Below, piece by piece: positions 60,901 through 64,000 of a stretch of 64,000 nucleotides of DNA (position 1 is its first letter; each line of letters opens with the position of its first letter). The notes beneath the pieces are model-generated. The model did not search any database and was not told the origin of the DNA. It saw nothing but the letters and a program-made list of their open reading frames with translations. The DNA is from Hsuehochloa calcarea (Eukaryota; Streptophyta; Magnoliopsida; Poales; Poaceae): NCBI GenBank assembly GCA_036346395.1, contig CM070599.1, positions 5,013,232 through 5,077,231 of the forward strand, in the 5' to 3' direction. Made by a program: the position numbers and the translations under genes.

Positions 60901-61671
60901 CTGATGGACAAAGCGTATCGTGCTATAGCTTGTTGCACGGCCACCTTGTTCGGGAAGCGCTGCCCAACTAAGAGGGTGTCGGCTTCAAACCCCCACTGGG
61001 AGCCTTCTTCTTGCGGTAGTACGAGCGAACGCACCGCGATATCATCAAGTCTCGATGCCACGTAAGGACCACCGGCTTCGTGTGCGTCCTCGTCGGTACC
61101 ATCCGAGCTTGGGTCGGTGTCCTCGTCGGACTCCAACCCGAGAGTCTCGTCCGGTAGATACTGTGGCGGTCGATGCGGGCGACCACCATGTTTCGCCCCT
61201 CATTTGGCTCAAAATTAGGCACGGACTTCCCGAGGCAAGACATTCCGTCTTGCCATCTTGAGCTCAGCCGCGCTTGCCCGCTTGTACAGGCCTCGGCATC
61301 ATCAGGGTTTCCCGACGCCCTATGTACGAAATTGACGTACACCATAGGCTTCCCGTGAATGGCCGCCTCGGGCTGGGAGACAATCTCCATGTCTTGCCTC
61401 CATGCTATGCTTCCATCCACCTTCTGAGCTCCCACACATAATTGGTGCGGTGATCGCCTCAATCATAACTTTCTTCGCCCTTGGCTCGTGAGGAACTCCT
61501 CCGGATGCAAACTTCGCACTCGTGAATATTCATCGCGTGGAGCCCTCCGCCGGACCACCTTGTACGGCATCTCGACAGTCCAACCCATCGTGTCCGGCTC
61601 GTACAAGCCCATCGCCAGTAAATACAATCAAGTCTTGCATGTTCGAAAATACCTAAACCCACAACAACCAC
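57950..61671 (-). pseudogene. MuDR-type MULE transposase, frameshifted
   Basis: This enzyme would cut the MULE and join it elsewhere. On the minus strand the N-terminal part (60968-61671) leads into the MuDR domain at 60720-61136 (LLVGQRFPNKVAVQQAIARY, YRVHRSNPGKYAVKCIVEGC, TVKELIDHTCEL). After a shift comes RNVTSAYVANLITHLVEA (about 60735), then ASPIAGSNPGTYINKLDRED and FILDRVFWAFAQAIRGFK (60373-60530). The DDE core starts LTMDGTFLTG at about 60347-60376. KYKGTILTAVAA and HRWCMRHLASNLF-like blocks are spread over two frames to about 60060. The C-terminal part (57950-59500) is in small exons. Frame changes are frequent, so no active protein can be read. A triplicated exon-intron module lies at its 3' end. 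Confidence 0.9.
58020..58570 (-). repeat. About 198-bp exon-plus-intron module, three tandem copies, in the transposase tail
   Basis: The minus-strand 3' splice sequence (ATCATGCAAACGCAG or a variant) occurs at 58093, 58293 and 58490, so the period is 200 then 197. Each copy has the same order: splice acceptor, an exon giving DFDTPARRG and TRARKGS-like residues, then a donor such as GTGAGTTATG. Exon and intron have been duplicated together. Confidence 0.85.
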
Positions 61672-61677
61672 TAAATA

Positions 61678-62140
61678 ATTACGACTAATTAATTAGCACT
61701 AAACTAATTCATTACTACTGAACTAACTAATTACGACTAATTAACTATCTCTAAACTAACTAATTACGGTTGATTAATTACCACTACAAAATACCAAGAC
61801 TTTATTTCCACTTACTTGATATGTCAGAACGATGAGTACTAAACTAATTACGACTAATTAATTAGCACTAAACTAATTTATTACTAGTGAACTAACTAAT
61901 TACGACTAATTAGCTATCTATAAACTAACTAATTACGGTTCATTAATTACCACTAAAAAATACCAGTACTTTATTTCCACTTACTTCATATGCTGTAACG
62001 ATGACTACTAAACTAATTACGACTAATTAATTAGCACTAAACTAATTCATTACCACTCGACTAACTAATTACTACTAATTAATTACCCCTAAACTATCTA
62101 ATTACGACTAGCTAACAAAGACTAACTAATTACGACTATG
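61678..62140. repeat. 169-bp tandem repeat (about 2.7 copies) built of short ACTAATTA units
   Basis: Units begin ATTACGACTAATTAATTAGC at 61678, 61847 and 62016, giving a period of exactly 169 twice. Inside each unit, ACTAATTA, AACTAACTAATTACG and similar motifs recur. Very AT-rich. It lies just upstream of the transposase gene, so it is in the position of a promoter or 5' region. Confidence 0.92.
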
Positions 62141-62174
62141 GCAATAACGGCAAAAGCATAACACAAATTACCTG

Positions 62175-62246
62175 CCCTTCCGAGGAAGTAATAAATCACC
62201 CTTCGGAGGAAGTAATAAATCACCCTTCGGAGGAAGTCATAAATCA
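62175..62246. repeat. 24-bp tandem repeat, three copies
   Basis: The unit CCCTTCGGAGGAAGTAATAAATCA starts at 62175, 62199 and 62223, with one or two base changes. Each unit holds a small inverted motif, CTTCGGAGGAAG. Confidence 0.93.
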
Positions 62247-62813
62247 AGGCCGAGTGACGAGAAGCGAGAAAACAATTACCTCCCAATAAAATTAATTATG
62301 TTACGTTCTCGAGTTCTCGGCCGACGAGCGCAAGAACGAATCAAACGCAATTGATATGACCAAGAGCGAGTGCGAGTCCCAGATTTATAGCCGAGTGGAG
62401 GAGGAGTCGCGCCTTGGCGCCGGAATTCCGTAAGCATTGGCGCCGAATTCTGGATGGGGCGACAGATGTGCGGAGGAGGGAGGATGGACGGTGGGAAATA
62501 TGGCCACCCTAACGTTTTTAATTGTCTTGATCGAAGAGCCCGGCGCATCCACCACCAGCGCCGCAGCCCGCCGCCAATACGGGCAAGCGAGTTCGCTTCT
62601 TGCCCGCGCCAGTATACTGGCGCTGGCCGCTGCAGCAGCGTCGCCTCGCGCCAGCTGCGCCGGCACGCGGCGCAGTTCGCTCGCGCCACGCCACGCCGGC
62701 GCGCCTGGCGCAGTTCGCCCGCGCCAGCCACACCGGGCGCTGGCTGGGCGCGGCGCGCTGCGCCTACGCCTCGCCACGCTGCTCGTCCCGCCACATTGGC
62801 GCATGCCCGGCGT
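62247..62813. promoter_or_regulatory. MULE right subterminal region, GC-rich with repeated GCGCCAG/CTGGCGC motifs
   Basis: Between 62580 and 62813 the heptamer GCGCCAG, or its complement CTGGCGC, occurs repeatedly, including the palindrome GCGCCAGTATACTGGCGC near 62606. Long frames here on both strands are low-complexity Ala/Arg strings. Clusters of short subterminal motifs are where transposases bind in several DNA transposon families. That role is inferred here. Confidence 0.5.
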
Positions 62814-62903
62814 GCGCCAACTCGGCTAATTTTGCAAATTCAACTGCGGGCTAGTTAAAACCGCAAATACGGTATCAAAATCGGCCGTATCGGCCAAAAA
62901 TTC
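62814..62903 (-). repeat. MULE right terminal inverted repeat
   Basis: Its reverse complement begins GAATTTTTGGCCGATACGGC and includes GCGGTTTTAACTAG, matching 54512-54604. Confidence 0.93.
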
Positions 62904-63071
62904 TGTCATCTTTCATTCTTTTATGCAGTCACCTCACTACCATCTCCCCAAGCCAAAGCCGCATGCCTTTCCTTTGCCCCACTGTCGAACACCTTCTTCC
63001 CCAGCAGGCCACCTTCCTTTCCTTTCTCTAACAATAGCACAAGCTCTCGCTTCTCTCCTTCCAATCCCAAT
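62904..63071 (+). mobile_element. LTR G, right continuation (between MULE and MITE)
   Basis: It begins with the second TGTCATCTT and continues the sequence that stopped at 54511 (CAGCAGAAATCACCCCT to TTCATTCTTTTATGCAG). It is pyrimidine-rich, with no gene. Confidence 0.55.
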
Positions 63072-63317
63072 CAAGGATTCGAAAATAGCTGATTATCAGC
63101 CCAATTATCGGCGATAATCGGTTTACCGGCGGGTCCCAGTAGAATTTCAAACCGGTGCCGAAATTTCCGGTTTGATTGAATTTTTCTCAATTTGATATTT
63201 TAAAATTTAAAATCAAAAAAATTCAATTTTTTTTAGAAAATTTCGGCCGAAATTTTCGGATTATCGGCCTTACCGGCCACCTCCGGTATTTTCTTTGTAC
63301 CGGTAATGAAATCCCTG
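63072..63317. mobile_element. Short hAT-like MITE
   Basis: The ends CAAGGATT and AATCCCTG form an imperfect pair of the CAGGG type known from hAT elements. It is flanked by ATCCCAAT and ACCCCAAT (8 bp, one mismatch). The inside is non-coding and rich in inverted pieces (TTATCGGCGATAATCGG, TTTCGGCCGAAATTTTCGG). A 9-bp direct repeat CCCAATCAA at 63066 and 63320 offers an alternative edge. Confidence 0.65.
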
Positions 63318-64000
63318 ACCCCAATCAACAAAAAAAAAATCCCTCTATGCATGTCATATCACCGTGATCCTCATCGCTCAAGTTAGTTTCCGCATGCAAG
63401 GTCATTTGGGCAAGTTAAAGAAAATGGAGAGGATGAACAGTGGTGGTGGCTTCACGTCAGCTCCTGCATACAAGCTAGCTCTCAGGCTACCACTATTCTT
63501 CACGCACTAGTCCAAGCCAAATCGTCTGAGTTGCAGTGAGTGTCTTCAACAAACACTTTGATGGTTGATGTAGTAGTAGACTAAGTATAAATAATGTGCA
63601 TGAAGACTGAAGAACTAGCACACTGGGCAGTGGGCACACGTGAAAGCTCCCTCCATCACTGGAGAAATGGTCAGAGGACGCAGGAAGTGAGACTCTGCTG
63701 GGAGGGAGCGCCTGCAGAGTGGAGTGTACATGTCGTGATTTGGGAGCCGAGGTGAAGCGGTGGCGGCGGAGGCTCGCTGCGGCACGGCGCCCGTGGCATG
63801 GAGGAGCGGCGTAGCGCCAAGGCGGCGGTGGCCCAGCGCGCGAGCAGCGACGCGGCCCAGTGAGCGGCGCGGTGAACGACGCGGCGTGGCTTCGCGCACT
63901 GCCGACGACGGCTCGGTGACGCAGCTCAGAGGCCGAGCGTACACAGAAATGACGACAATTACGGCGGACACAGACGAGCACCTGATCATGATTCGCACAC
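63318..64000 (+). mobile_element. Probable continuation of LTR G with promoter-like box, to the window end
   Basis: No gene could be supported. A TATAAATAATG box at about 63586 is followed by a GC-rich stretch (63700-63920), the same order of parts seen in the LTRs of E (TATAAATA box then GC-rich leader). The 162-codon minus frame at 63493-63981 is rich in Arg, Ser and Pro, without motif, and probably comes from base composition. Confidence 0.4.

Larger units (their letters stand above)
54512..62903. mobile_element. MULE (Mutator-like DNA transposon) with a plant mobile domain gene and a transposase
   Basis: The 8392-bp element is flanked by a perfect 9-bp duplication TGTCATCTT (54503-54511 and 62904-62912), the length diagnostic of Mutator-like elements. 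It has terminal inverted repeats of about 90 bp, beginning GAATTTTTGGCCGATACG on each strand. It carries a PMD-domain gene on + (54972 to about 57560) and a MuDR-type transposase on minus (about 57950-61671), arranged convergently. A repeat-rich AT tract and a GC-rich subterminal block lie on the right. Confidence 0.95.

Noticed and set aside
61678..62246. CRISPR-like look of regularly spaced repeats
   Set aside because: The repeats are directly tandem (period 169 and 24) without unique spacers, in a plant transposon with no cas-like gene.
62276..62858. Long overlapping Ala/Arg-rich frames on both strands
   Set aside because: Base-composition artefact of the GC-rich MULE subterminal region; frames are equally open on both strands.
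63493..63981. 162-codon minus frame at the right edge
   Set aside because: Low-complexity Arg/Ser/Pro composition, no motif, overlapping a likely LTR leader; not supported as a gene.
1..64000. tRNA and rRNA genes
   Set aside because: The TGGTATCAGAGC sites are primer-binding sites next to LTR ends, not tRNA genes; no cloverleaf or rRNA core sequence was noticed on reading.

Overview
This is a plant nuclear window made almost entirely of transposable elements, and no ordinary host gene was found. Long-LTR Ty3/gypsy elements whose LTRs start with TGTAA and end with TTACA, initiator-Met-tRNA primer sites (TGGTATCAGAGC), an Angela/BARE-like copia LTR and a Mutator-like element with a plant mobile domain gene point to a grass (Poaceae). 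The genus cannot be settled from the sequence alone. The region looks like heterochromatin.

Layout, outermost to innermost. Element D (+ strand, gag-only gypsy) starts left of the window. Its 5' LTR resumes at 30615-32309 and 49374-50849, its gag is at 51439-52467 and its 3' LTR starts at 52799. Element A (+ strand gypsy) sits inside the D 5' LTR. Its 5' LTR is 220-2198, gag and a truncated pol lie at 3030-5093, and its 3' LTR is scattered over 5094-7536, 9328-9349 and 30344-30614. The A LTRs were hit by a chromovirus LTR (1-219), a solo LTR (7537-9322, target duplication ACCGC) and a 21 kb complex (about 9350-30343). That complex holds chromovirus B (+, 9350-18163), a solo LTR (18246-20387, duplication CGTAC), chromovirus C (minus strand, 22080-29346) and two stretches of unassigned old sequence.

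The right arm of the D 5' LTR was hit by a copia LTR (32310-49373). That LTR was later split by element E (minus strand, 33033-44829, duplication AGACG) and by solo LTR F (45958-49127). The D 3' LTR is cut at 53972 by LTR G. LTR G was in turn hit by a MULE (54512-62903, perfect 9-bp duplication TGTCATCTT, about 90-bp terminal inverted repeats) and by a short hAT-like MITE (63072-63317).

How the genes work together. Chromoviruses B and C carry gag, protease, RT, RNase H, integrase and a chromodomain-like tail, all broken. D and E have gag but no recognisable pol, so they look like parasites that would need pol supplied in trans. The MULE carries two convergent genes: a plant-mobile-domain gene on the + strand and a MuDR-type transposase on the minus strand. 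Both are now interrupted. Nonsense and missense changes in element A gag, and a catalytic Asp-to-Asn change in the C integrase, are of the C-to-T (or G-to-A) kind expected from decay of methylated DNA.
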